Positions 46,153 through 57,817 are shown, numbered from the stretch's first letter. The stretch is 64,000 nucleotides of DNA from Mantis religiosa (GCA_030765055.1 CM060950.1:17990356-18054355), one strand, 5' to 3'. The notes: generated by a model from the letters alone, not told the origin. Numbers and translations are program-made.

Positions 46153-48440
46153 GCGGAACAAATACAACGTGTTGTGCAATTTATTGCCATGGTGTACTGC
46201 ATGGCAGAGGTTGAGGCGTACTGACCTTCACTGACGAGAGCTGCATTCGCTTGTTATTTTGTTTATTAGCAGAACGAAATATTAATAAGTTGGCGTATAG
46301 TTAGTGAGGAAACACAAATAAAGCACTCGTGAGCTGTGTGTCTCATATGAAAGGTTAGCCAATTATTATATGAAAATGTAAACTATCAGCACAGCCGCCC
46401 GTTCTGTCGTTTGACACAAAGGGATTTTGATTCCCTCTTCTTCTTGTTACAATATTCAATCACGTTATATATGACGGCGATGTATTATGACACGTTGCTG
46501 TCCAGAAGATATGGGTTGCGTCTTAAGAGTGTATATACATTGAATCGCTGTGTATCTGCGATAGGCTCGCGTAAACAACTCCGCTGCTTCACATATTTTC
46601 CAATACGCTTCCACGCTTTGCCATATAGTACCTCCAATTTGTTCCACTATACACTCACAGAAAGTTGGGAGTCATGAGAACATACTTGTCAAACTTAAAC
46701 GGGACCAATGGGTATATTAAGCACTTTGTGAAATCAAAATCCTGCCCGTGTCCAACATATAAGTTGAGGTCGCAGGTCATTATGGAGACAAACGCGTGCA
46801 ACAGTATTACCTGTCTGATGAATGAATGAGTTGTTATGGAAGGTCGTTGGTGTGGCATGTCTCGGTTTAGAGAGATCAGAGAAGACGGGAATATAGTGCA
46901 GTACAGTCTGACCATTAAAGCATCAGCACAATGTACGTAAAGGAATTTATCTTCTCTGTTCGTGAAACTCGAGAAAAGTTCTGCCTACAACACATTTTTC
47001 AAAATCATCATGTTCGAACCTTTTTGGATGTGGACGATGTTTACCGGGTATTGAACGTTTTTCTCCCGTACGCTTGGAATTTTGAACCTCTTTCACTTAG
47101 TATGCACAGTTCGTTCGCTTTTCCCCAATGCCGTTGCTGTCCTTGTATTACCATTATTTAACGGAAATAATTAGACCTCTACATTTCTCTTCTTTACAAA
47201 ACTGTCACACATTGAATATTCATTTTCTACTTTGTAATCGTATGAGTTAAGAGCGGCGGTGTTTATATTTTGACTTGATTCGAACCCGTCCACTGTAAGA
47301 GACTCAACAGCTGTATTGCCGAACGGTACAGGGAATGATGACGTTACACTGCATATCTGCTTCTTTTTACTCAAGCTTCCACAATCGCCCGTCTGCGTTC
47401 ATTCGTTCTTCAGACAGGTTGTACCACATGACATCACAAGCCATACAATCGCAAGTGACGATCAAGAAAGATGCCTTGAGCAGTGAAAGTATAAACAAAG
47501 ATACGCGACTCTCAAAAGAATTGTGGCATTAAAATTGTATTCCAATGTTAAACAGTTAACCTATGACACTATTTTCTTTGCTCATCAATATAAAGCAATA
47601 CAGACGCCCCTTTTAAATCTCAGCCAATTAAGGAATTCAAGGTGCATTCTGTTTGTTAAAGCTGTAGCTGCCATTTTTCTATGAAAGAGGCTACGAAAGC
47701 CATCCGAAAGTTCCCATACCCGTGCTCATCACAAGTGAAGGGGGAGGCTCAAGAGCAACTCCATAGGGGAGTGACGTCAACAAACGATCGATGAGAGACC
47801 GCGCTGGGATGACTGCTATGCAATAGATAGAGTCCTCCGAATATCTTGAGTTACGCCAGATTTTTCAGTCAAGCTAGTACAACTGCTCAGATACTGCATT
47901 TCGTGTACTTCCAACAAATCCACAACTGTATAACGTAGTTGCTCATTACCAACACACCTTCTATCTTATCATTTTATTTTAGCTATGATCAATAATACAG
48001 CAAATACTACACGCCACAAATATGTGCTTCTTCAGAAAACGGCCCTGTATGAAGTGGCAATCCTTTATTTAAGTAGCTTCGTGCAGAAACCCCCGATGTG
48101 AATGAAACTGTGAAATGACATTTCCTGGAAGATGGTGCTATTTTACATTAGATATCGTTTCCTTCATATCCTGTCGAACTAAGTATTTGTTACACATCCT
48201 TGTGATAAATGTCATTACTAGAGTTTACAATGCAACCAATTCGTTTGATATGCCTCGATGTACAAGCTTCATTTAATAAATCTATACAATTTTTAGCAGA
48301 TAATATATTTCTGATTCCTCGTTTGTGGATAATCGCCATTTCATTTAATGTACACAATCAGTTTAACTCTTAATTCTACTAACATTACAAAAGCAGAACG
48401 TGTGCGTGTGCTAAGTGTAGCAGTTCGATTAGTAGTTGTT
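46153..48440. other. No recognised feature
   Basis: The longest unassigned stretch (about 2.3 kb). Frames are under 95 codons and carry no recognisable motif. No TIRs or internal repeats seen. Confidence 0.5.
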
Positions 48441-48442
48441 TT

Positions 48443-48640
48443 TTTTAATTTACGTCCTTCAACGTTGTCATATCAGATGATGAATGAAATGATGCTCAAA
48501 TGAGCCCAGGGCCCATAGAGCTTAGAGTTACCCGACATTCATCTTTCAGGATAAGGGAAAAAACCTCATCTATAGCTCAGACTGACCGAGATTTGAACTC
48601 GTAACCTCTTGAACATGAGACAGACCACCTATCTGTTGTA
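48443..48640 (-). mobile_element. SINE family A, diverged copy
   Basis: The minus strand retains CGAGTTCAAATCTCGG-like B-box sequence, the ACGAATGTCGGGTAACTC-like block and AACGTTGAAGGACGT. The head is badly decayed. Confidence 0.75.
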
Positions 48641-48917
48641 TTATACGAGACTAATATTGAGATTGTTCAGTGCAGATAGTTTTCTTACTTAAGAAGCCAA
48701 TATTAGTACAATTTCGAGTCATAATGTCATTTCACACTGCTTTTTCGATTTGATTCTATCTTCCAACCCTTGCTCTATGAATGGTTTTCTGTAAAAGATC
48801 AATCATCATTGATCAATCATCCTAATAAAGCCGGGATTAATGACATTGCAAGTCGCCATTGGCGCATGTTATTTCAAATATGATTTAAGATCTCCTTGTG
48901 GTTCATCGAAAGAAATG
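48641..48917. other. No recognised feature
   Basis: Contains only a short local duplication (ATCAATCATC, near 48800). Confidence 0.6.
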
Positions 48918-49080
48918 CCGACCATTTGGGTAATTTAATGTCGTACCAGCAAGCTGACATTGTACTTCAGTTTATTATAAGATACATGATTGAAACCCCA
49001 GCTATGACATTGGATTTTTCAGCCTGATTCTAGCTATCGACTGTTACCCTACGCAGGACCTTGTGTGAAACAAAATTAGT
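48918..49080 (+). mobile_element. Family B repeat, degenerate copy
   Basis: GGGTAATTTAATGTCGTACC (body end), a decayed head (TGAAACCCCAGCTATGACAT) and GGATTTTTCAGCCTGATTCT. Recognisable only by order. Confidence 0.55.
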
Positions 49081-49394
49081 TATATAAACAAACTCCTCCG
49101 GAAAAGCACTTCGGTGTATACCCAAGAAAAAGTAAATAATTGTAAGAATATACACAATTTAATTATTCAAGGGGTCAGTAAATACCTAAAGATGCTGAAT
49201 ATTTTCGAATATGTTAAAAAGCAAATCATTTACATCATCGCAGCATTAGAGAAGAATAATCAAAACACTGAACTCTATTGGCTTATCTGATACCTGCTTA
49301 TAAACACAAACTCCTTTGCAACGTATTGCGATTGTGTTATCTCGTAGACGTTGGATTGCTGGTACTGGTTTTTCTTTTTTTAATCTTTAGATCA
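49081..49394. other. No recognised feature
   Basis: A+T-rich; nothing supported. Confidence 0.6.
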
Positions 49395-49555
49395 CGTATA
49401 CATTGGCACTCTCATTCATACTTCCAGACTCTGGGGAAGATGGGGAATCACCTTGGTTGCAGATAAATTCCCACCCCAGCCGGGAATCGAACCGGGGACA
49501 CCTCGCACGGCAGGCAGACGCTCCACCGACTGAGCTACGAGGCCAGCCCAATCCT
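49395..49555 (-). mobile_element. SINE family C, shorter copy
   Basis: Minus strand: CTCGTAGCTCAGTCGGTGGA, CCCCGGTTCGATTCCCGG, CCAGAGTCTGGAAGTATGAA. It ends in AAAGATTAAAAAAAG. It lacks the last 100 bp of the 12013 copy, so that part may not belong to the family core. Confidence 0.8.
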
Positions 49556-49960
49556 CTTTTGTTACACATTTCTCATTCTTATACTCTGCATTAGAAGTTC
49601 ACAGATGCCACTGAGGTTTACTTCCTCTGGCTACTGTTCAACATACGTATTTACCTACAACACAGTCCACACATTCCAACCACATCTTATCACGTGATTT
49701 ACTAAACGCGGGAAATATATTTTGATGTCTTTGATTAGCTAAATTAGATCTGTATGAATACCTACTGAATGGAAGCGGGGTAGCAACGAAAGCTACTCTA
49801 GCCAATGAAAAATGCAGTCGATATCCCGCTTCATCCAGCAGGAATCGATTCAATACCTAAAATTATCCAATCGGACACACCAGAATACACATACCGCGTG
49901 GAGATAAAAGCTGATTTCGTTTTACTATTCTGAACATATTAGTCAAATTATAGAAAAGGC
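49556..49960. other. No recognised feature
   Basis: Nothing supported. Confidence 0.6.
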
Positions 49961-50980
49961 TATAAGAGGCGTGGTTAAAAAATAACGGGAATTTAATTTC
50001 GCCGCTTTATACATTCGATTTTATAAACCTTATTAGTATACAGGTTCCTGATGCATGTTTGCATTTTCAGCTGTTTTGAACTGTTGACTATCGGAAATAT
50101 TACACGTGTTTTCGAGTGCTCGGCGAATTTTTACTTAACTTATATTTATTTTGTTTGAAAATGGAATAAAGTGCACCAACGCATTTGAAATGTTAACAAT
50201 GGCTTTTGGCGAAACTACCATGAGTAAGACATGAGTTCACGAGTGGTAGAAATGTAGAATCGAGAAGACGTTGAAGACGACGACCGTCACACGTCAGTTA
50301 CTGGCGATGTGGTAGAAGAGAATGCTTCTGGAAAATCTCCGTATCACCATTAGCGAGAAAATACTGAAAATTTCAATGCTATAGCTGCGATTTGAACCAC
50401 GGATCTCCCGGCCTCCGTCCGGACTCACTTAACCACTGAACTACCATGGCAAACATTACCGGGAAAAATACGAGTCAGTTGAGGAATTTAATATCATTGA
50501 GGCATTTTGGCCATGGTAGCTCAATGGTTAAGTGCAACCGGGTGGAGACCGGAATATCCTGGTTCAAATCCCAGCAATAGCATTGAATTTTTCAGTCTGA
50601 CTCTACCTGTCCAAACCATCAGAGAGTTTAATCAGAATTATGGCAAAACCACTCGTGGAAGGTGCATCGCATTAATGCTCCTCTCACACCTCAATGCCTG
50701 TTCGTGTTTTTTTTTTTTTTTTTGGGCCAAAAAAACGGTATGTTGTCTGAGCCACCATATTCGCTGAACATGGCCACCTGTGATTTACGTCTATTCCCGT
50801 GGCTGAAGAGAACCATGAAAGGACGTCGTTTTGTCACTGTTGAGATAAAACAGAATCAGTGAAGAAGCTCAACCATAAGGAAAAGTGAGTTCCAGAAGTG
50901 CTTCCAAGGTTGGAAATAGCACTGGCACAAGGGTATTATATCCGAGGGGGATTACCTTGAAGGGGAACAAAGTTGATGTT
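49961..50980 (+). pseudogene. Mariner (DD34D) transposase remnant, interrupted by a family B pair
   Basis: GGTTAAAAAATAACGGGAAT (about 49973) looks like a mariner 5' terminus. 50187-50350: AFEMLTMAFGETTMSKT and ENLRITISE (helix-turn-helix region, with stops). A family B inverted pair occupies 50365-50612. From about 50650 the C-terminal half resumes in broken frames: LKRTMKGRRF, EFQKCFQGWK, HKGIISEG. The middle, with the first two catalytic Asp, is gone. A 16-17-base T run (about 50709) disrupts the segment after the second Asp region. Confidence 0.7.
50365..50612. mobile_element. Family B inverted pair inside a mariner
   Basis: Left arm: a minus-strand head from CTGAAAATTTCAATGC to ACTACCATGGC (about 50370-50450). 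Spacer: ACCGGGAAAAATACGAGTC and GAGGAATTTAATATCATTG. Right arm: a plus-strand head TGGTAGCTCAATGG, then CTGGTTCAAATCCCAG and GCATTGAATTTTTCAG (50513-50600). The arms are near inverse over about 60-80 bp. Confidence 0.8.
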
Positions 50981-51307
50981 GATGAATAAATAATGACGCT
51001 TTAAGACGCTTTAGGTACACATACCTAGGACAGACTTCACGATGACCAAACCTAGGTTGCCTTAAACCTGACAAACTCCACCTATCTGGCACATTCGTGC
51101 CGCTCAATGCTTGCCCATTTCGCTCAAGGCACTTCAGGTTGCAAGTCGTGCAAATTTTTTGCCATAAATGCTGAAAACTTTATAATGTTGGCTGCTCGAG
51201 TTACTCTTGGTATCATTTATTGGTTACCTCTATGTATTCACTACCTTTTTTCTAACCTTTTCGAATACTCACACCTTTATGGTCTTTTTGCATCTATTGG
51301 AATTCCA
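50981..51307. other. No recognised feature
   Basis: Nothing supported. Confidence 0.55.
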
Positions 51308-51771
51308 CGAGGGCTGTTCAATAAAGAATGATCACAATTTTTTTTGACAACGTACCTTTACTCATCCTCATAATTTTGATGGTCCTTCTCAAAATAGTCT
51401 CCCCTGAATGCGATGCACTTGTCCCAGCGTCTTCAAAGACATGCTGGTAACCATTTTTGAGAGATCCTTCAAAATCGCCTTCACCACTACTTCTGATGAT
51501 GGATAACGCCTCTCACGAAGGTGTTTCTTCAAGTTAGGGAATAGAAAAAGGTCAGACGGGGCTAAATCCGGACTATAGGGAAGGTGAGGGATGCACTTCA
51601 GGTTGATTTTTGCAAGATATTCAGCAACAACATTGGCAATATGCAGCCGTGCATTATCGTGGTGCAGCATCCAGCCTGCTTCACGGAAATGTGGTCTTTT
51701 GCAGCTGATATGGACTTGCTATGTTTTCAGGACATCCCTGTAGTAGCCGTGTGTAGGAGCACTATTAAAGG
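51308..51771 (-). pseudogene. Mariner (DD34D) transposase C-terminal half
   Basis: The 3' TIR is at 51308 (GAGGGCTGTTCAATAAAGAA), identical in type to the complete element at 55848. On minus: YRDVLKT, MLHHDNARLHIANVVAEYLA (second catalytic D) and HLPYSPDLAPSDLFLFPNLK. There are exactly 34 residues between HHD and the D of APSD, the mariner DD34D signature. The open frame from 51670 to 51389 codes for 93 residues. The 5' half is missing and a family B pair abuts the break. Confidence 0.82.
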
Positions 51772-51998
51772 ATAGAGCCAGACTAAAAAATCCAATGCCA
51801 TAGCCGGGATTTGAACCACGGATCTTCTGGTCTCCGTCCAGCCACTCACGTTGGCCATAGTAGCTCAATGGCTTAGAGCGACTGGACGGAAACCAAAATA
51901 TCCGTGGTTCAAATCCCGGCTATGGCAATGAATTTTTCAGTCTGGCTCTATCTTTTCATAGTGCGTCCTACACACGGCTAGTGTGAAAGAACAATTAA
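51772..51998. mobile_element. Family B, cleanest inverted pair
   Basis: Left arm 51772-51848 (GATAGAGCCAGACTAAAAAA, GGGATTTGAACCACGGATCT, TCTCCGTCCAGCCACTC) and right arm 51870-51952 (CGACTGGACGGAAACC, GGTTCAAATCCCGGCTATGG, TTTTTCAGTCTGGCTCTATC). The arms pair over about 77 bp including both ends, leaving a 20-odd-base loop (ACGTTGGCCATAGTAGCTCA). Link sequence (CACACGGCTAGTGTGAAAG) follows to 51998. The symmetrical ends suggest the tRNA-like segments act as terminal inverted repeats. Confidence 0.82.
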
Positions 51999-52664
51999 TT
52001 TTTATTAAGTAGGTAACTGTTTCCAATTTATGTCAATACTTGTCTCATTCATAATTAAAAAATAGGTAAAACTCAATACAAATCTCAATCTATTTTCAAT
52101 TTTCTCCACGAGTATTTCTTTGCATATGTTCATATCCCAGTCAATAGAAGATATCTACAGAACAATTCTAACTGAACAGCACTTCACGCCTGTAACAATA
52201 ATTGGAATATGCCCCTCATGTTTATTGACTGAAACATGTCTATACTCTAGAGGCAACGTGTTCCAGTCAATGGACATTAAACGCAAAATCCAATTAGGTG
52301 AGATAGGAGCACTTGCATACGTCTAAAATGCATGGACAGTAACAAGCTATATTACAAACCACCGTTTCAAAAATTGCGTAGTAATGGGATTAGAGGAATA
52401 ACCACGCCATGCAACAGTTGTAAAATATATGCATTTAATACCAAACGGCAAACAAATTAATGACTTGCCATTTGCAATGTTCCACAATTGATCTGTATTA
52501 CACAAATACACAGCGGTCGTTTTATGGTCCGGCCCGGATCCGTGTAGGCCAGGTGTGTCCAACACGAGGTCCGAAGGGATATTGCTGTATTAAAGTCTGT
52601 CTAGTCAACACGAGTGCAGTTGCCTCACAAAGGAAACGGCCCTACCGCCCACAAATGACCGTCA
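51999..52664. other. No recognised feature
   Basis: A+T-rich; nothing supported. Confidence 0.6.
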
Positions 52665-52665
52665 T

Positions 52666-52878
52666 AAATCTATCTCCACACTTCAGAAATCTATCTCCAC
52701 ACTTCAGAAATCTATCTCCACACTTCAGAAATCTATCTCCACACTTCAGAAATCTATCTCCACACTTCAGAAATCTATCTCCACACTTCAGAAATCTATC
52801 TCCACACTTCAGAAATCTATCTCCACACTTCAGAAATCTATCTCCACACTTCAGAAATCTATCTCCACACTTCAGAAA
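52666..52878 (+). repeat. 21-bp minisatellite, 10 perfect copies
   Basis: The unit AATCTATCTCCACACTTCAG plus A repeats ten times with no difference I can see. Because 21 is divisible by 3, it is open in more than one frame (a 7-residue repeat, NLSPHFR on plus; KCGDRFL on minus). The long frame 52460-53053 exists because of it and has no other protein feature. Confidence 0.97.
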
Positions 52879-53519
52879 TGGAACACTGCCATTGAGGACC
52901 AATAGCGACCCTGATTTTCTGGAAATGACAGTCGCATGTTTACTCCACGTGGAGTCTCAGTTGCCAAAGTTCCAACTTCCAGTTGATCTGTTTCATTACG
53001 TGCATTACGATGTGGAGACCGTGGGAGGGAAATGTAGTGGTAAATGCAAATGAAATAGTAGATAAATTTCAGTCAAGTGAAAATAATCAAAGTGATGGCA
53101 ATAGTGTGAATAACTGGGCCAGGTTATATTACTGGAAAAGCCTCAAAAAACGAAGTTATAACGGGAACTCTTTCTAAGAAAATTCAAGCGCTGGTTTAAG
53201 TCTTCTCAGGTTTGGATGAAACGTCTGAACATCTTAACTCCAGCAGACCATGGCTTCTAAGTGCGGAAGAAACGTGTGTTAATTCTAACTCTAGCCATGA
53301 AAGCTTCCGAATACTCATGTCGCACTAATTAAACATGTAAGTGTGTTTTCATTATTTACTGTCACTCCCATGATTAGTACTAACAGAAAGTGTGCTTGTA
53401 TTGTGAAATTCTTTCCTTTGTAAGTGCATGTTATAGCCTCTGCCTTGGTCTTTGAAATAACCTGACACAAAAGCAGAGGCAAGCTGACACCAGCCATGTC
53501 ACTAGGACAATGGAAAGGT
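52879..53519. other. No recognised feature
   Basis: Nothing supported. Confidence 0.55.
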
Positions 53520-53640
53520 AGTCAGGCTGAAAAATTCATAGTGTGAAAGAACAATTAACTTTCATTAATTGACCTAACAGTAATTTGATTGGAATTTATA
53601 AAGCCCGGGACTTAAAGTACCTACACATTGTAAGTCGCCA
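53520..53640 (+). mobile_element. Family B repeat, headless fragment
   Basis: GTCAGGCTGAAAAATTCATA, link TCATTAATTGACCTAACAG, body start AAAGCCCGGGACTTAAAG and TGTAAGTCGCCATTAAG. No tRNA-like head. Confidence 0.65.
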
Positions 53641-53649
53641 TTAAGATCA

Positions 53650-53804
53650 GTTTATTGACACTCGTCACTTTTTTATATTATCAAGGGACTAGTTTCAAAG
53701 GTCAATGCCTCCATTTTCAACCTCTCTGCAACTAGAAAATGGAGGCAACAGCCTTTGAAACTAGTCCCTTAATAATATAAAAAATGTGAAGCATGTCAAT
53801 AAAC
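53650..53804. repeat. Penelope-type palindrome with hammerhead-like cores
   Basis: Arms 53650-53718 and 53734-53804 are imperfect inverses (estimated over 80% identical) around a 15-bp centre. Each arm, read outward, has TGGAGGC, a short loop, CCTTTGAAAC, TAGTCCCTT and then TGTCAATAAA, matching the terminal region of the Penelope copy at 61883-61989. The CTGANGA half is decayed (TTGAAAA on minus, CTAGAAA on plus). Confidence 0.6.
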
Positions 53805-54397
53805 CAACTACAAATAGTTTTTATGATTTATTTTGATGTCACAGTTACTAAATTCCTCCAAACACACATAACATATATAGACCATATGGACACAAACATT
53901 TCTTGTCTCATTGTATGTTCATATAATGCTGCATAATGATAAATTTTTGTGGCAACCTATATTATTGAGGCACGAGAAAATACCTCCATTTGGAATGTGA
54001 TTTCTTTTTAAATTTTGACCTGCTTTACTTTCTGTGAGAAGAGTCCTGATATTCTGAAAGTATAAGCATATACAGAAAATTGAAATAGTTGTCTGTACAT
54101 TTTTTATTATATCATTATTAGGCTGTAAGCCAGAAGAAAAAAATAGTGTAATAATAAAATAAGCCGGTATTCTTAAGGAATGGAGTGTGCCAATACATAA
54201 ATAAACAAAAGCTTTGGTCCAGAAATAGGCTGTGAACAGAATGTCACCAACACGTTTACACCAGTGTACTCAATCTGGGAAAGGCTGTAAACTGAATAAA
54301 GAAGTCGTTGCCTAGTAGATCATTAAATCAACAACAGGTTCTAAGTCTTTACTTTTTTTATTCAATGCTTTATGGCACTTGTCACACCTAATAAAAA

Positions 54398-54401
<4 letters not shown>
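53805..54401. other. No recognised feature
   Basis: A+T-rich; nothing supported. Confidence 0.6.

Positions 54402-54443
<42 letters not shown>
54402..54443 (+). repeat. (AT)n microsatellite
   Basis: About 21 AT dinucleotides. Confidence 0.97.
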
Positions 54444-54447
<4 letters not shown>

Positions 54448-54489
54448 ACAGTTAACACCAGAAACTATTACAATAAAATATAAGACTTT

Positions 54490-54575
54490 GTGACAAACTT
54501 CACTTATCTCTTTAAAAAATTATAACTATTCAGGACCAGTTTCACAATATATTCAACACATACTCAGCTGTGTTT
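54490..54575 (-). ncRNA. Penelope 3' end with hammerhead-like core
   Basis: Minus strand: CTGAGTA (54568-54562), TGTGTTGAATATATTG, TGAAAC (54543-54538), TGGTCCTGAATAG, then ATAAGTGAAGTT (about 54510). The order matches the 3' flanks at 40017 and 59862. CTGAGTA has lost the G of CUGANGA. The enclosed stem is weak, so cleavage activity is doubtful. Confidence 0.45.
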
Positions 54576-54599
54576 ATTGTTTATTTTATTGTGGTCACA

Positions 54600-55847
54600 G
54601 ATATATTTATGTACCTAAGCAGATGTTATTTATTAGAATAGATTACTTTTCTTTTTTTAATTTAACATTCACTGCAAATGCCAGACCCTTAACCAGGGAA
54701 TAACTTCTGTGTTCCAAATGTTTATAAGTGTGGCTAGGATTTTGATGACTGCATCTTTTTTCTGGCGATGCTAAGGTGCTATTATGAGGAAAATATACAC
54801 GGTTTATAACATTTTTAGTGAAATTAAATCACTTATAAGGGCCACTTTTTTGCAGTTTTCTTTCTTAATGTTACAATTCCACTTAGTTTTATTTTTATCG
54901 TATAGGGCCCTGTTTTGCAGGTTATGTCATTTTAAGATATTTTTTGGAACTAATGGAGGCTTTTGTGATTTTTCACAAGTTTGGTGGCATTATGTTTATA
55001 TTAGCAGAATCAATCCGAATCTAAAAATCCTTGGAAGTCAATTGGAATGTGGCTCCGCTATTCATTTGTTCTTAAATATTTGGACAAGTAGAGATTAATA
55101 CGTCCAACTAAACAGTTTATGACTACTGCAAGACAGACTTATTGTGAGTCTACCTCCAACTTTTGTGGGTTACATCACGTCTACTGTTACTATGCAGTCT
55201 TCACAGAGCACAAGCTACTGGTTGAGCTGATATTTGTATTTCATAACGCCAAAAGTAAACACAAGTATTTCCGCAAAACTGAAAATTAAATAGAATTGGT
55301 GAAATCAGTAGCAACTAATCAAAGTTGCGTGGAAGGTGAAGCAGGTAAACTATCTCGACCAAAATGGAAAATGCGTTGAACAGAAACAGAGTATATAACA
55401 ATGAGAAAGATTGTTGATGTAGTGTCAGGTAAAAAGTATTCCCTTAAGAAAAGCTGGAAACCAGCACTTTTTAGTTAGTATATTTCAGAACCTACACCAA
55501 TCAAAAATGTTGGAGCGTAAGCAATACTCATGATTTCTTTGTGAACACTAAAGATATAAGATTACAAAAACATACCTACTTGACCTTTAAGTGTTATCTA
55601 AATGATATCAAAAGATAATCTAGAAGATAGATGGAACAAATGGCTGAACTCCACTTATAATAAAATAAAGCAATCGCACATATCTTTGTGCTATAGTGTA
55701 GAAAGAGTGAGAAACTTTTCCAATGAAGTACCATTAAACACAAGATATTAGATTATATAAGTATTAGATCTTGCGATACAAAATAAAAATAAGCATTTTA
55801 CAAGATTTATAAGATTGCTAGTGATTTATTTAGTAATTTCTTATGTA
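54600..55847. other. No recognised feature
   Basis: A+T-rich. A 104-codon frame at 54784-55098 is hydrophobic, with no recognisable motif. Confidence 0.5.
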
Positions 55848-56740
55848 TGAGGGCTGTTCTATAAAGAAGGACTAATTCTTTTTAAACGTACCTTTACTCA
55901 TCTTCATAATTTTGATGGTCCTTCTCAAAATAGTCTCCCTTATATGCAGTGCACTTGTCCCAGCATTTCTGCCAGTCTGCAAAGATATGCTAGAAACCAT
56001 TTCTGAGAGGTCCTTCAAAATTGCCTCTGCAGCTTTCACTACTGCTTGTGAAGATGGATAATGCCTCCTATGAAGGTGTTTCTTCACATTAGGGAATAGG
56101 AAAAAATCACACAGGGCTAAATCCAGACTATAGCGACACACTTCACGTTGATTTTTACAAGACATTCAGGAAAACAGCATTAGACATTTGCAGCCATGCA
56201 TTATCGTGTTGTAGCATCCCACCTGTTTCATGAAAATGTGGTCTTTTACACATGATATAGTCTGCAATGATTTTCAGTATTTGAAAGTGTTCTTCAGGTT
56301 AATTGCTGAATCTTCTCTCACAGTGACAGCAGCGGTGTTGATGTTTTCTTCCATAAGAGCAGTAACTGAAGCACTGGATCCACCTTCCTTTGAAACTGAT
56401 TTTCTCTCCTCTTTAAACAACTTAAACCACCTTTGAGCTGTGCTGTAGGGAAGAACTGACTCTACAGAGGTCCCCTGTAGCTGACAATTTGTTAAGATGA
56501 AAGTAGAACTTCAAAGCGCTCTATTGTTCCTCACACGTCACCTCCATTATTTTGGTAGCTAATTATGTACATGCCTCTGTTTGCCTGCCTCTCACAGACA
56601 GAAACCAGGAGCACCAACAATGAAACTACTACAACATGCTTGTTACACATTAGGCTAACAGAATATCATAAGATTAAATTCTAGTGCGAGAAATAATGAC
56701 CATAAAAAAATTAAGATCATTCTTTATTGAACAGCCCTAG
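55848..56740 (-). mobile_element. Mariner with both TIRs, internally deleted (893 bp)
   Basis: Left end AGGGCTGTTCTATAAAGAA (55850) and right end TTCTTTATTGAACAGCCCT (ending 56738) are near-perfect inverses, with TA on both sides (55846-55847, 56741-56742). Full-length mariners are about 1.3 kb, so about 400 bp is missing. It has the same TIR as 51308. Confidence 0.9.
55872..56550 (-). pseudogene. Mariner (DD34D) transposase, deleted and frameshifted
   Basis: Reading minus from about 56545: EVTCEEQ and ALKFYFHLNKLSATGDL (helix-turn-helix region), EERKSVSKEGGSSASVTAL, EENINTAAVTVREDSAI (linker). A jump then leads to KRPHFHETG, LQHDNAWLQMSN (second catalytic D), LDLALCDFFLFPNVKKHL (third D) and YPSSQAVVKAAEAILKDL. 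The stretch with the first catalytic Asp is deleted and several stops interrupt the frame. Confidence 0.82.
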
Positions 56741-57657
56741 TAGGATTTAGGATTAAATAGTTATGGAGAAATAACTTTATTTTTCATAAGTGAGTTATTC
56801 TTGAAATATCCTAAAAGTTAATTTTGATAAGGTTAAAATAGAGTAAATGAAACCTTGACAAACATATACTCCTGCTATTCATGCTACGGTACATGCTCTT
56901 ATAATTAGAACCTACAAATGACTTTTTTCTATGATGACAAATATTTTCTCAGAAAATATTTCAAAAGTCTCTGTTTGAAATTGTTATACTTGGTGTCAAA
57001 ATGAGGTTTCAAAAGGCAAGTTCATGAACTGAAACTTTTTCATGACAAATGACACAAGAACATTGAAATACTTTTCTATCTACAATATTATGCAAAACTT
57101 CTTAAACCATTTTTAAACACGCATATCCTTCTATCTACTTCATGCTCGAGATAAACATTTGTAGACACAATGGGAACAGAAGAACACAGCAAGCTTAAGA
57201 GATAGTCAAATCTTTTAAGAGCTGGTTGCTATGCGATGGCTTTGACATTACATTCTTTTTATATGGTCAGGACCTACAAAGTGAAAAACAACTTGCTATT
57301 TGAGAGAAGTCCAATAATAAGAAATATCTCAAAAATGGTTATCTCTACAAAACAATATATGTGACATAAGTTGTGTGCTTTAATGAAACCTATATTTTTG
57401 TGTAGTTAGATTTTGTCTACCTCTTACAGTTTGCCAGTTATGATGAAGTCTTAAGACGCTATTCCCACGAAATTCAAGATATACAAAAATAAATAGAACC
57501 ATTTTTTGAGAAAACAACTTTTTTAATAATATTGCATGTAGAAGGTAGTTTGGGATGTGGAGATCACACACACATGCAAGCGAATGCACGCGCGCACACA
57601 CACACACACAAACCATGTGCATATAAACAAAATGGAAAACTATAGTACAAAGATATT
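56741..57657. other. No recognised gene; short CA tract
   Basis: A+T-rich; CACGCGCGCACACACACACA at about 57588-57612. Confidence 0.6.
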
Positions 57658-57785
57658 AAAAAGCCTGGGAATTACGCTGGAGAATTTAATGACATGCCAT
57701 CCTGTTGCCATGGTAGCTCAGGGGTAGAGCAGGCATTCACGTAAAAGAAGATTGATGGTTCAAATAGAACTCAATTTTTCAGTTT
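57658..57785 (+). mobile_element. Family B repeat, short copy
   Basis: AAAAGCCTGGGA (start of body) joined by a large body deletion to GGAGAATTTAATGACATGCC, the head GCCATGGTAGCTCAGGGG, a degraded B box (GATGGTTCAAATAGAA) and CTCAATTTTTCAG. Confidence 0.7.
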
Positions 57786-57817
57786 ATATATGGAAGACGC
57801 TAGAAACAGTGACGTGT

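Noticed and set aside
52460..53053. 197-codon open frame
   Set aside because: Kept open by ten copies of a 21-bp minisatellite; no conserved domain outside it.
53315..53497. Small minus-strand frame as a host exon
   Set aside because: 60 codons without domain or splice-site support.
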